A DNA stretch of 64,000 nucleotides from Brevibacillus choshinensis (lineage in GTDB: Bacteria; Bacillota; Bacilli; Brevibacillales; Brevibacillaceae): NCBI RefSeq assembly GCF_001420695.1, contig NZ_LJJB01000013.1, forward strand, positions 1,092,121-1,156,120, given 5' to 3'. Every line of letters starts with the position of its first letter. The stretch's first letter is position 1. A program made the position numbers and the translations under genes. The notes beneath the pieces were generated by a model that saw only the letters and a program-made list of their open reading frames with translations, was not told the origin of the DNA and did no database searches. Positions 8,471 through 15,403 of this stretch are shown piece after piece.

Positions 8471-8527
8471 TACTTCATCGTTTTCTTCGTACTCTTCTTC
8501 TTCATTGCGGTCATTAATGTCCAACAT
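8093..8527 (-). CDS. Highly acidic tandem-repeat protein
   Basis: Unrecognised 144-residue protein made almost wholly of Glu and Asp with spaced Gly and Tyr. After an N-terminal MLDINDRNEEEEYEENDEVG it consists of repeats of 7-9 residues beginning with GY or GD, such as GDEEDEED. Three such units combine into a roughly 24-residue (72-base) higher-order repeat. Start at 8527 follows GAGGAGG by about 10 bases, which favours this strand. No signal peptide, Cys or His. The extreme charge would suit cation binding or a disordered or DNA-mimicking role, but nothing proves one. The opposite strand also reads open (Leu/Arg-rich) because of the repeat. Confidence 0.6.
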   Translation of the reverse strand: MLDINDRNEEEEYEENDEVGVTEEEDEEDGYEAEDEEDGDEEDEEDGDEEDEEGYDEEDEEDGDEEDEEDGDEEDEEGYAEEDEEDGDEEDEEDGDEEDEEDGYEAEDEEDGDEEDEEGYDEEDEEDGDEEDEEDGDEEDEEDN

Positions 8528-8664
8528 GCCCCAACATCCTCCTCTACCCTGTAATCAATACTATATATACGAAGAAGATGATCCCCTGGATTGTATGTTT
8601 GTCCGCTCTCAATCGCCTGATTTCTACAAACTTATCTCCTCTGAACAAAGTTCCAAGTGAGCTG

Positions 8665-8717
8665 TTGACATATGCCTATATTAGTTTATAATAAGTATTA
8701 ATCAATAATAATTATAA
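8665..8717 (+). promoter_or_regulatory. dps promoter with two PerR/Fur-like boxes
   Basis: TTGACA (8665-8670) and TATAAT (8687-8692) with a 16-base spacer form a near-consensus sigma-A promoter. A 15-mer at 8703-8717 (CAATAATAATTATAA) matches the PerR box TTATAATnATTATAA at 12 of 14 informative positions, and a weaker copy (TTATAATAAGTATTA) overlaps the -10 at 8686-8700. Peroxide-responsive control of dps fits. Confidence 0.65.
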
Positions 8718-8735
8718 AAAAGGAGAGATTCTAAT

Positions 8736-9185
8736 ATGAAAACGACTGTTGAAGTGAACATCTCCACCATTTTGAATAAACAAGTAGCAAACTGGACCGT
8801 CTTGTATACCAAACTGCACAATTTCCACTGGAATGTAAAAGGTCCACATTTCTTTACGCTTCATCAAAAATTTGAAGAGCTGTACTCCGAAGCAAGCGGA
8901 CACATCGATACACTGGCTGAACGCGTCCTGAGTATTGGAGGCAAACCAGTTGCTACGCTAGCAGCTTGTCTGCAGGCAGCAAGCATCACCGAAGCAAACG
9001 ACAATGAAACCGCTGAGCAAATGGTGAGCAGTGTCGTTCAAGACTTTACCCTACTGGTAGACGAGTTGAAGGATGCAAGAAACGCGGCCGATCAAGCCGA
9101 TGATGAGGCTACCTCTGACATGCTTCTCTCCATCCAAAGCGGTCTGGAAAAACACATCTGGATGCTAAAATCTTTCCTACAATAA
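8736..9185 (+). CDS. dps: Dps-family ferritin-like DNA-binding protein
   Basis: Mini-ferritin that oxidises and stores iron with peroxide and protects DNA. 149 residues, normal for Dps. The N-terminal helices carry LNKQVANWTVLYTKLHNFHW with the inter-subunit ferroxidase His, then VKGPHFFTLHQKFEELYSEA and HIDTLAERVLSIGG, with the Asp and Glu ligands typical of the family. AAAAGGAGAG precedes the ATG. The promoter carries PerR-like boxes, as expected for a peroxide-stress gene. Confidence 0.92.
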   Translation: MKTTVEVNISTILNKQVANWTVLYTKLHNFHWNVKGPHFFTLHQKFEELYSEASGHIDTLAERVLSIGGKPVATLAACLQAASITEANDNETAEQMVSSVVQDFTLLVDELKDARNAADQADDEATSDMLLSIQSGLEKHIWMLKSFLQ

Positions 9186-9214
9186 CCTCGGCCAATCACC
9201 TGGTTATTCGGTAC

Positions 9215-9257
9215 ACAAAAAGGGCTCGTGCGAAATGGCACGTTGCCCTTTTTTATT
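9215..9257. terminator. Bidirectional terminator between dps and the rok-like gene
   Basis: AAAAAGGGC (9217-9225) pairs with GCCCTTTTTT (9245-9254), with an inner CGTGC/GCACG stem. A/T tracts on both sides serve both convergent genes. Confidence 0.8.
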
Positions 9258-9260
9258 GTC

Positions 9261-9722
9261 TTATAAAGAAAAGATCAGCTTACGACCATCTTTTTCGATT
9301 TTTACCTGAGGCAAATATTTCAAAGATTTTTGCACCCCAATATACGGGCTTGCAAACTCCACACTATGACGATTCTTCAATTCCTCACAGAGTTCCACCA
9401 ATGACATCGGGGCCATGTACTCCTGTAGCAAATCCTCGATATGCTTGGCCACTTCGACATAGTCATGGCGTATATGAGCCTTTCGAATTTTCATTCTCTT
9501 CATCAGTTCAATAGGGATATCTTCCGCTGCAGTGGCTGCCTCTTCGGCATATTCGCCGTCCACCATTCCTTCCTGGCCGTCCATCTCCCGGATTCGATTC
9601 AAAATCTGCTTGATGTCCGCACCAAGCTGTTTATCCTGATCTACATACTGCCGGCGCAGTACCATACGTTGTTCCAGCAATGCCTGCAAAGTCATCTGCA
9701 ACGCTTTCCGCTCGTTAAACAT
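9261..9722 (-). CDS. Rok-like winged-helix DNA-binding protein
   Basis: 153-residue protein starting MFNERKALQMTL, closely resembling the MFNEREAL start of B. subtilis Rok, with an N-terminal coiled coil (about 1-48) of the kind Rok uses to oligomerise. After an acidic linker the C-terminal part (about 90-153) looks like the Rok winged helix (YVEVAKHIEDLLQEYMAP, then SLKYLPQVKIEKDGRKLIF). Rok is a nucleoid protein that silences AT-rich foreign DNA. Similarity judged by eye; a Rok-family assignment is probable, not certain. Confidence 0.6.
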   Translation of the reverse strand: MFNERKALQMTLQALLEQRMVLRRQYVDQDKQLGADIKQILNRIREMDGQEGMVDGEYAEEAATAAEDIPIELMKRMKIRKAHIRHDYVEVAKHIEDLLQEYMAPMSLVELCEELKNRHSVEFASPYIGVQKSLKYLPQVKIEKDGRKLIFSL

Positions 9723-9870
9723 CGCGTATTTTTTTCCCCTTTGCGTATAAGTGTAGAAATAGTGGAATTATACACAATGATAATATATTAGAAGCAACTT
9801 GAAAATGAGGAAATTTAAGCGATTTCTTCTCTTTCAATCGGAATCCTTGCTTTTCTTTTTTCACGTATAT

Positions 9871-9892
9871 GAGTACAATATTCTTGTATCTC
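9871..9892 (+). promoter_or_regulatory. Candidate autoregulatory operator of the XRE repressor
   Basis: TACAA-N5-TTGTA within gagTACAATATTCTTGTAtc forms an inverted repeat about 25 bases upstream of the XRE start and overlaps a TACAAT -10 box. Typical placement for repressor autoregulation. Confidence 0.45.
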
Positions 9893-9914
9893 TACGGAAA
9901 GGACTGGCGCGACC

Positions 9915-10367
9915 ATGTTATCCCAGCGCTTACGCATAGCCCGTAAGGCAAAAGGTCTCACCCAGGAAGAATTGGCAGAGCTTGTCTGCACCACAAAAGG
10001 AACTATCAGTAATTACGAGAACAACCACAGCACGCCACCTAACGATATGTTGCGGCACCTGGCAGATATCTTGAACGTCACGACCGATTGGTTACTGGGA
10101 CGCACAGATGAGGTGACGCCTGCTTCTGTATCTGCATCTGAAGCAAGAGAAAAACGTTCATTGGACGAGCTCCTTCAAGAGAAAATTGATGACCCGGATG
10201 ACTACTACTTTCTGGATGGATATCTGGAAGCTTCCGAAGAGGAAAAAAAGGAAATCCGCCGTTACTGGTATGACCTGAGGAAGCAATGGAAAGTGCGTCA
10301 GGTCAAAGAATCACGTCCCCCTTCGTTGTTTGACATTACGGAAGGCTTGAAAAAAAATAACCCCTGA
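9915..10367 (+). CDS. XRE-family transcriptional regulator
   Basis: 150-residue repressor-like protein. Residues 1-60 are a lambda/Cro-type helix-turn-helix (MLSQRLRIARKAKGLTQEEL, then TTKGTISNYENNHSTPPNDM). The C-terminal part (about 85-140, rich in acidic residues and Tyr: DDPDDYYFLDGYLEASEEEK) has no recognised catalytic motif. AAAGGAC lies near the ATG. It is followed by an ImmA-type protease gene, the arrangement in which the protease cleaves or releases the repressor (ImmR/ImmA, DdrO/IrrE). Confidence 0.85.
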   Translation: MLSQRLRIARKAKGLTQEELAELVCTTKGTISNYENNHSTPPNDMLRHLADILNVTTDWLLGRTDEVTPASVSASEAREKRSLDELLQEKIDDPDDYYFLDGYLEASEEEKKEIRRYWYDLRKQWKVRQVKESRPPSLFDITEGLKKNNP

Positions 10368-10385
10368 CTTGGGGTTTTCTTTTCC
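10361..10385 (+). terminator. Terminator after the XRE gene
   Basis: CCCCTGACTTGGGG followed by TTTTCTTTT overlaps the last codons of the XRE gene. A short 4-bp GC stem, so it may be leaky and let some transcription reach immA. Confidence 0.55.
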
Positions 10386-10430
10386 GAACAAAACAGAACG
10401 TATGTTCCAAACAAACTCGGGAGGTTTCTG

Positions 10431-10952
10431 ATGCTTGCTGCCGTTCTCCAAGAAATTTGCGAACCGAAGACGTGGCTGGAGAGCCGAGTCTACCTTTTGC
10501 TGCACCATTTCGGAATGGAACAGCCGGAGCAGATCGATCTGCATCGTCTCTGTACAGCCTATGACATCGATATCCTAGAAATTTCCGGTCGCAGCAGGGC
10601 GCATGCCCATCCTACCGTGACCAATCGCTACATCATAGCAGTAGACGAGCGCCTCGAGTCGGCTGAAAAACGAGTAAAAATCGCCCATGAGCTCGGGCAT
10701 TTGCTGCTGCACGTGGGAATCCAACCTCACAACTGCGAATGGATGATCGACTGGCAGGAGTCGCAAGCCAATCATTTTGCTGAGCATTTACTGCTTCCTT
10801 TGTATATGGTCAGTCCTTTGCTGGCCGATTGCAATCGCTACAATGCTCCTGCTTATTTAGCGCAGCGTTTTGAGGTCCCCTTGTCCCTCGCCCGGAGCCG
10901 CTTTGACCGCATACTTGCCCGCTTGCACGCCAAAGGGTTTCCTGTTTTTTAG
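10431..10952 (+). CDS. ImmA/IrrE-family metallo-endopeptidase
   Basis: 173-residue zinc peptidase of the ImmA/IrrE (COG2856) family. The HELGH motif is at residues 86-90 (KIAHELGHLLLH) and the third ligand region at about 107-125 (DWQESQANHFAEHLLLP) matches the family. GGGAGG precedes the ATG. ImmA-type proteases inactivate a neighbouring XRE repressor; the XRE gene directly upstream is the obvious partner. No integrase or phage structural gene is nearby, so a host stress switch is as likely as a mobile-element remnant. Confidence 0.9.
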   Translation: MLAAVLQEICEPKTWLESRVYLLLHHFGMEQPEQIDLHRLCTAYDIDILEISGRSRAHAHPTVTNRYIIAVDERLESAEKRVKIAHELGHLLLHVGIQPHNCEWMIDWQESQANHFAEHLLLPLYMVSPLLADCNRYNAPAYLAQRFEVPLSLARSRFDRILARLHAKGFPVF

Positions 10953-10990
10953 TTCAACTGTCCGGTCTTCACGCTAGAGGAGGTATCCCT

Positions 10991-11389
10991 TTGAAACACG
11001 TTTTTATCGCCGGAGATGCGTACAGCACAGGCTTTTTCGATTTGGACCTGGAGAGTGACGAGGAGCTCTCCCTCTTGCCTTCCCTTTCGATCGCTAGTTA
11101 TCATGTGGCTCGTTTTGCCCTCGTCATGCGAGATCATGGGCTGGAAGGAATTGGCGTATTTCCCGGGCATGTCCTCCTAGTCTCGGACTATTCTTTGGAG
11201 CCGATCATAGGCAAGCCTGTACTGATCCGGCAAGAGGGACGATTTCTCGTTCGCATCGCTGCTGATGTGAATCCGGTGGAATGCTGTTTCACGACAACAC
11301 GAGAAGAGGATGTGCCACTCATCCTGCCCTCCGAGAACATCCGTATCGTTGGCGTCATCTCAGGTATGATTCCTCAGGAAAAGGATTGA
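10991..11389 (+). CDS. S24/LexA-fold-like protein lacking a visible catalytic dyad
   Basis: 132 residues from TTG at 10991, behind GAGGAGG. The middle and C-terminal part follow the S24/LexA beta-fold: ARFALVMRDHGLEG where the Ser-Met of the GDSM loop would be, GVFPGHVLLVSDYS (cf. GD-hxLV), GKPVLIRQEGRFLVRIA and SENIRIVGVISGMI at the end (cf. xGxVxxxxR). The nucleophilic Ser and the Lys are not apparent, so it may act as a regulatory or binding fold only. It is third in an XRE-ImmA-S24-like cassette and overlaps the convergent hydrolase gene by 35 bp. Confidence 0.55.
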   Translation: MKHVFIAGDAYSTGFFDLDLESDEELSLLPSLSIASYHVARFALVMRDHGLEGIGVFPGHVLLVSDYSLEPIIGKPVLIRQEGRFLVRIAADVNPVECCFTTTREEDVPLILPSENIRIVGVISGMIPQEKD

Positions 11390-12119
11390 CCTCTGTCTGT
11401 AGCCACTGCTTTAGGGCGGCAACTGTCTGCTGCCATTGTTCCTGTGGCGTAATGACAGCGGGCTGATCGCCATCCTGCGCCCCATAGCTTCCAAATTGGG
11501 CGTGATTCCCCCCTTCAATGCTCATGTACATAGTATCATCAGGCAAATACTGCTTGCTGACCTCGTATTTTTCCCGATTCACTACTCCATCCCTCGAGCC
11601 TAACAAGGAAAGAACGGGCAGACCTGAGTCTTTCAGGCTGCCTTTTTTATCAGGATAAGCGCCCAAGAAAAAGACACCGACAATTCGATCCAGATGGTTT
11701 GCTGCATATCGAGCAGCCATAGCACCGCCGAGAGAATGCCCACCGATGACAAAGGATTGATGAGGGTACGCTTTTAAAACCTGATTGGCCCGTTCTACGT
11801 CACTCACTGCAAGATTGAGTGGCATTCGAGCAATAAATACGCGATACCCTGCTCCTGCCAGAGAACGGGCGAGCGGAGCATAGCTCTCGGCCTTGATTAG
11901 AGCACCCGGATACAAGATGACACCTAGTTCCCTTGTCTCCCCGCCCTCAAATGCGAGCCAATCTCCCGTGTCGATGACCGTGATTCCTTCTCCGCCCTGC
12001 ATCGCTGTTTTGGCTGCCTGATCTGGCGAATAGGGCCGCAGATACCAGATTGCCGTACAGGCTGCCACTAGCAACACCAATACTAGTCCCTGCAACCACT
12101 TCTTCCGATACCGCCCCAC
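11355..12119 (-). CDS. Membrane-anchored alpha/beta hydrolase
   Basis: Alpha/beta-fold hydrolase of about 254 residues with an N-terminal membrane anchor (KKWLQGLVLVLLVAACTAIW). The nucleophile elbow is GGHSLGGAMAARYA, preceded by the strand VIGG; a later DGVVNREKYEVSKQYLP and GGNHAQFGSYG supply acid and His candidates. Start: GTG at 12119 with AGAGGTG five bases upstream; an alternative TTG at 12170 has AGGAGAG too close. Probably extracytoplasmic. Substrate unknown. The 3' end overlaps the S24-like gene tail to tail. Confidence 0.8.
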   Translation of the reverse strand: MGRYRKKWLQGLVLVLLVAACTAIWYLRPYSPDQAAKTAMQGGEGITVIDTGDWLAFEGGETRELGVILYPGALIKAESYAPLARSLAGAGYRVFIARMPLNLAVSDVERANQVLKAYPHQSFVIGGHSLGGAMAARYAANHLDRIVGVFFLGAYPDKKGSLKDSGLPVLSLLGSRDGVVNREKYEVSKQYLPDDTMYMSIEGGNHAQFGSYGAQDGDQPAVITPQEQWQQTVAALKQWLQTEVNPFPEESYLR

Positions 12120-12251
12120 GCTGTCACCTCTTTTCTGTTCCCGTACCGTTTGCTTCTTATTATGTCTCAAACTCTCCTATCATGTGCCCAAATTCCATCA
12201 GACTGCACTTTTTATTGGCATTTTTGTCTCTTTAACCGATTTCTGGAAAAC

Positions 12252-12292
12252 AAAAAAAGGGAGAATCGCTTCGGCGCTTCACCCTTTTTCTT
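12252..12292 (-). terminator. Terminator overlapping the end of the CGNR gene
   Basis: Minus-strand GGGTGAAGCG and CGATTCTCCC form an imperfect stem followed by CTTTTTTTG; the GGGTGA includes the gene's stop codon. Confidence 0.6.
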
Positions 12293-12848
12293 TTTGCCTC
12301 TCGCGAAAACGACGCACTTTCATGAGGTTTCCACACATCTTGTCGTCGCACCAACGACGCACCCGATTACGACTTTCATCAAAAAAGACCCATTGGCAAT
12401 CGTGATTGTCGCATATTTTTATCCTTCTGGCTTCTTCGTGTACGAGCAGCTCGGCAAAGGAACGGGCAATCTGGGAAATAACCTGGTCCCATCCACTGAT
12501 CGGGCTCACCTGCTCCATATGATAGCTGCACTCCCCATCTACTACTAGGCGTGGATGAGCCAAAGCCAGTGACAACGCCTGATTCAAAGCCGCCAGATCC
12601 TCAGGAACCACTGTTTCGCTACGGACAAACGATTCCGTGATTCTCCTCATGCTTTCTCGAAGGTTCAGCAGTTCTGTACTGATTTTACGATCGATAGGTA
12701 GCGGAGCACTCAACCCCCATTGCTGGAGAAATTGCTCCAGCCACTCTGCTTTTTCCAGACGATTTTCCCTGCGACCTGAGCCTCGCCAATCTCGCCAATC
12801 GCTATTTAAAAAATCAATGCTTAACCATTCCACCTTTACTTCCCCCAT
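12279..12848 (-). CDS. CGNR zinc-finger regulator (ABATE domain)
   Basis: 189-residue protein with an N-terminal ABATE-type helical domain starting WLSIDFLNSDWRDWRG and a C-terminal zinc-ribbon: KICDNHDCQWVFFDESRN, then RRWCDDKMCGNLMKVRRFR. CDNxxC and CxxKMCGN are the CGNR pattern, with Cys ligands intact. Members are presumed transcriptional regulators; target unknown. An inverted repeat (GTAACCA/TGGTTAC) lies upstream, between it and the divergent dinB-family gene. Confidence 0.85.
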   Translation of the reverse strand: MGEVKVEWLSIDFLNSDWRDWRGSGRRENRLEKAEWLEQFLQQWGLSAPLPIDRKISTELLNLRESMRRITESFVRSETVVPEDLAALNQALSLALAHPRLVVDGECSYHMEQVSPISGWDQVISQIARSFAELLVHEEARRIKICDNHDCQWVFFDESRNRVRRWCDDKMCGNLMKVRRFRERQKEKG

Positions 12849-12911
12849 CTCTTTTCCAAAAAAGACTATTTCTACCTTGTTTCCAGTAACAGGGTATGAT
12901 ATTCTCTTTGT

Positions 12912-12941
12912 GTAACCATCATAATATAAAAAGGTGGTTAC
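12912..12941. promoter_or_regulatory. Inverted repeat between the CGNR and DinB genes
   Basis: GTAACCA (12912-12918) and TGGTTAC (12935-12941), 16 bases apart around an AT-rich centre. Candidate operator for the CGNR protein or a -10 region cover; role unproven. Confidence 0.35.
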
Positions 12942-13006
12942 TAGCGTGTATTATTTGAATCATTATACCGTTTCGCCTATCCGTTTCACAGACGAGGAGG
13001 ATGGAC

Positions 13007-13501
13007 ATGAGCCGTGCAGAATTGCTATTGAACAATTGGCAGTATACTTATGAACAGGAAGACTGGTATCCGCCCTTGCGTGACGCCCTCTCAGGAGTAA
13101 ATGCTGCCCAGGCGAGCTGGCGCCCTGTTGGGGAGGCTGCCAATACCATCTGGGAAAATGTCAGTCATCTCCTGTACTTTAAGGAACGACTTTTGCATCG
13201 TCTCTCGGGTACCGAGTTTCCCCTATCGGCTGATTCCAACGACGACACGTTTGCTCCTGCTGGGGGACCAGACGATGAAGAGGCTTGGCAAGCTACCAAA
13301 CAGCGTATGGAAAATGTGCACCTTCACATTCGCGAAAAGCTTGCTTCTCTAAGTGAAGAAGAACTAGATCAGGGATTGCCAACCATTCCCGTCAATCAGA
13401 GTGTTATGAGCATCATGCTGCATGACGCCTTTCACACCGGGCAGATTGTTCAACTTCGAAAGCTTCAAGGGTCCTGGCCTGCAAGGCGATCTTTTCTTTA
13501 A
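13007..13501 (+). CDS. DinB-family (DUF664-like) protein
   Basis: About 164 residues; four-helix DinB fold. Metal-ligand His residues sit in WENVSHLLYFKERLLHRLSG and at the C-terminal HDAFHTGQIVQLRKLQG, the typical third-ligand block. The ATG at 13001 abuts GAGGAGG, whereas the ATG at 13007 is properly spaced, so MSRAELLLNNW is preferred. DinB-like proteins include bacillithiol-dependent transferases (BstA), which makes a thiol-transferase role possible; substrate unknown. Confidence 0.85.
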   Translation: MSRAELLLNNWQYTYEQEDWYPPLRDALSGVNAAQASWRPVGEAANTIWENVSHLLYFKERLLHRLSGTEFPLSADSNDDTFAPAGGPDDEEAWQATKQRMENVHLHIREKLASLSEEELDQGLPTIPVNQSVMSIMLHDAFHTGQIVQLRKLQGSWPARRSFL

Positions 13502-13604
13502 AAAATAATCAGCGTCTATTTCTCGTACAGCTTGTGGCAATCGTACAAACCTTTTTCAAGCTAGTACCATATCCTTTTATTATAAGCTAAAAGGAGTGGT
13601 TCAC

Positions 13605-13634
13605 TTGAACAAACAGGTTGGGTATGAACAGTGA
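13605..13634 (+). CDS. Nine-codon upstream ORF overlapping the speD-speE start
   Basis: AAAAGGAG lies 9 bases before a TTG that opens MNKQVGYEQ, ending in TGA at 13632-13634. The stop overlaps the GTG start of the polyamine gene (GTGA). The fusion gene itself has no good ribosome binding site, so its translation is probably coupled to this short ORF. It may be only a coupling device or a leader peptide that senses polyamines or AdoMet. Confidence 0.5.
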   Translation: MNKQVGYEQ

Positions 13635-14977
13635 GTCAAGTAAAGGGACGCCATTTGATTATTGATGCCTATGAATGTGATTCTGCTTTGCTCGACGATC
13701 TCTCCTATCTGGAGCAGACTCTTACCAATATCGTTTTATCCCTTGGAATGGAGAAACTCGCATTCCAGTTCCACCGATTTGAGCCCCACGGAGTAACCGG
13801 GCTTCTCCTTCTGTCGACTTCACACATGTCCATTCATACGTGGCCAGAATACTCATATGCTGCCTTTGATCTATTTACATGTGGAGACAATGATCCTTCT
13901 ACACAAATAGACGCTTTATTACGTGGTCTGTCTGCAAAAAGAGCTCATGTATACGGAGTGGAGCGCTCTAATGGGAAAACAGCAGTCCCCCCCATGGTTT
14001 GGGAGCTTCGGACGCTAGATGAACAACCAGAGACGGAACCTACTCACCAATCCGTTTACTCGTCAGAAAAGGCGAACATTGATCTTTCCTTAGATCGCGG
14101 TGATCAGTATGATCAGATCGAACGCCAGCAATTGCTGGCCGGGGACCATAAAATGCTTTTCCAAGGTACGAGCTCCTATCAGCGTGTAGAGCTTGTAGAA
14201 GCCATGGAGATGCGCATGTATTTGGACGGTCAATTGCAGTTTAGTTCCCTGGATGAACGAATTTATCATGAGGCTCTTGTTCATCCCGCCTTTACTCATG
14301 CCTCTTCGCATGAGCGTGTTCTCATCGTTGGCGGGGGTGACGGGCTTGCCCTCCGAGAAGTGCTAAAGTACAAAACCGTTTTGCATGTTGACCTTGTCGA
14401 CCTAGATTCGATGGTCTTGGACGTTGCCAAATATGTCCCGAAAGTGGTTTTGCTGAACGAATCCGCCTTGCACGACCCTCGTGTCGTAGCACACCCTCAG
14501 GACGCAGATGAATTTCTAAACAACGTGACTACCCCTTACCAAATCATCATCGTCGATTTCCCTGATCCAGCTGACGAAATCATCAGCACACTCTACACAA
14601 AAGAGTTCTTTGGGCGATTGTCTTCTTGTTTGACTGACAACGGCGTGCTAGTCTGTCAGTCTTTCTCACCTGAGGATGCGCCTCTGGTTTACTGGAGCAT
14701 TGGACTGACGCTTGAAGATGCTGGTTTGTATACGAAAGCCTATCACTGCTTGGTTCCATCCTTTGGCGAATGGGGCTTTCATATAGCCGGGCGCGCTCCA
14801 TTAACGGTAATGCCAAAGCAACTATTGGTGCCCACCCAAACACTTCCGTCAGATCTTGCCCCCTTGTTTGCGTTTCCTACCCAGATTCTCGAAAAACGCA
14901 ACGAAGCTCTAGTCAATACCTTGCAAGACCTGACATTGCACAAGCTTTATCAGAGCGAAGCAGGAAAGAAGAATTGA
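13631..14977 (+). CDS. Fused AdoMet decarboxylase-like (SpeD) and spermidine synthase-like (SpeE) protein
   Basis: 448-residue fusion. Residues 1-130 match bacterial class 1B AdoMet decarboxylase: STSHMSIHTWPEYSYAAFD, then FTCGD, with Ser64, His70 and Cys84 in place. The residue before the processing Ser is Thr63, where B. subtilis SpeD has Glu. Residues about 165-440 match spermidine synthase: YHEALVHPAF, ERVLIVGGGDGLALREVLK (AdoMet-type binding), VDLVDLDSMV and IIIVDFPDPADE (cf. DxxDP). Together it could make decarboxylated AdoMet and transfer aminopropyl to putrescine, though SpeD homologues can also decarboxylate Arg or Orn. Start GTG overlaps the stop of a 9-codon ORF; a terminator follows. 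Confidence 0.85.
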   Translation: MSQVKGRHLIIDAYECDSALLDDLSYLEQTLTNIVLSLGMEKLAFQFHRFEPHGVTGLLLLSTSHMSIHTWPEYSYAAFDLFTCGDNDPSTQIDALLRGLSAKRAHVYGVERSNGKTAVPPMVWELRTLDEQPETEPTHQSVYSSEKANIDLSLDRGDQYDQIERQQLLAGDHKMLFQGTSSYQRVELVEAMEMRMYLDGQLQFSSLDERIYHEALVHPAFTHASSHERVLIVGGGDGLALREVLKYKTVLHVDLVDLDSMVLDVAKYVPKVVLLNESALHDPRVVAHPQDADEFLNNVTTPYQIIIVDFPDPADEIISTLYTKEFFGRLSSCLTDNGVLVCQSFSPEDAPLVYWSIGLTLEDAGLYTKAYHCLVPSFGEWGFHIAGRAPLTVMPKQLLVPTQTLPSDLAPLFAFPTQILEKRNEALVNTLQDLTLHKLYQSEAGKKN

Positions 14978-14987
14978 AGCAACACGC

Positions 14988-15019
14988 AATCCCCTTCAAT
15001 AGACCGAAGGGGATTTTTT
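14988..15019 (+). terminator. Terminator of the speD-speE gene
   Basis: CCCCTTC (14991-14997) and GAAGGGG (15006-15012) followed by ATTTTTTC. Confidence 0.85.
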
Positions 15020-15087
15020 CTAATTGATTAATCCTCCACAATCATATATAGTTTATAAATAAATTTAATTCCATACATGTTATCCTC

Positions 15088-15350
15088 ATCTTTCACGGTG
15101 AGGGTAGAGGTCGCGGCTTTTATAGTATTCTGTACGAGATTCAGACGAAATCTAAGACTACAGAAGAGGGAAAATCCGCCGAAATCTATCGTGTATCTCT
15201 GTACACATGGGTTGGGGCTGTTCTCGAAAGGGACAGAACTGTCACGTTTGCTTGCCGAGCAGACGTGGTGTGCTATCTTCAGTGAAGGCTTGGTGGGGAT
15301 TGGATGATACCGCCCTATGCCATTCTTTGGCTTGAGGCGGTTTTTTCGTT
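15088..15350 (+). promoter_or_regulatory. Lysine riboswitch (L box) with terminator
   Basis: Conserved lysine-riboswitch segments occur in order: GTAGAGGTCGCGGC (cf. AGAGGUGCG), TAGTATTC, GAAGAGGG then TCCGCCGAA, TTGGGGCTG, ACTGTCAC and GTGTGCTATC. An intrinsic terminator follows: ACCGCC (15309-15314) with GGCGGT (15336-15341) and TTTTTT. Lysine binding should favour termination before lysP. Class assigned by eye from the motif order and confirmed by the identity of the downstream gene. Confidence 0.85.
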
Positions 15351-15403
15351 TCCGACCTTCCTTCCGTACTAAACAACCTAGAGAAAGGTCGTGCAACACG
15401 CAT

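Noticed and set aside
8086-8517. Plus-strand Leu/Arg-rich repeat ORF of 143 codons
   Set aside because: It is the antisense reading of the acidic repeat gene. It has no ribosome binding site, and the minus frame has GAGGAGG, so the acidic protein is preferred.
9915-11389. Prophage or integrative element built on the XRE and ImmA genes
   Set aside because: No integrase, att-like duplication, or structural gene was seen nearby, so only a regulatory cassette is claimed.
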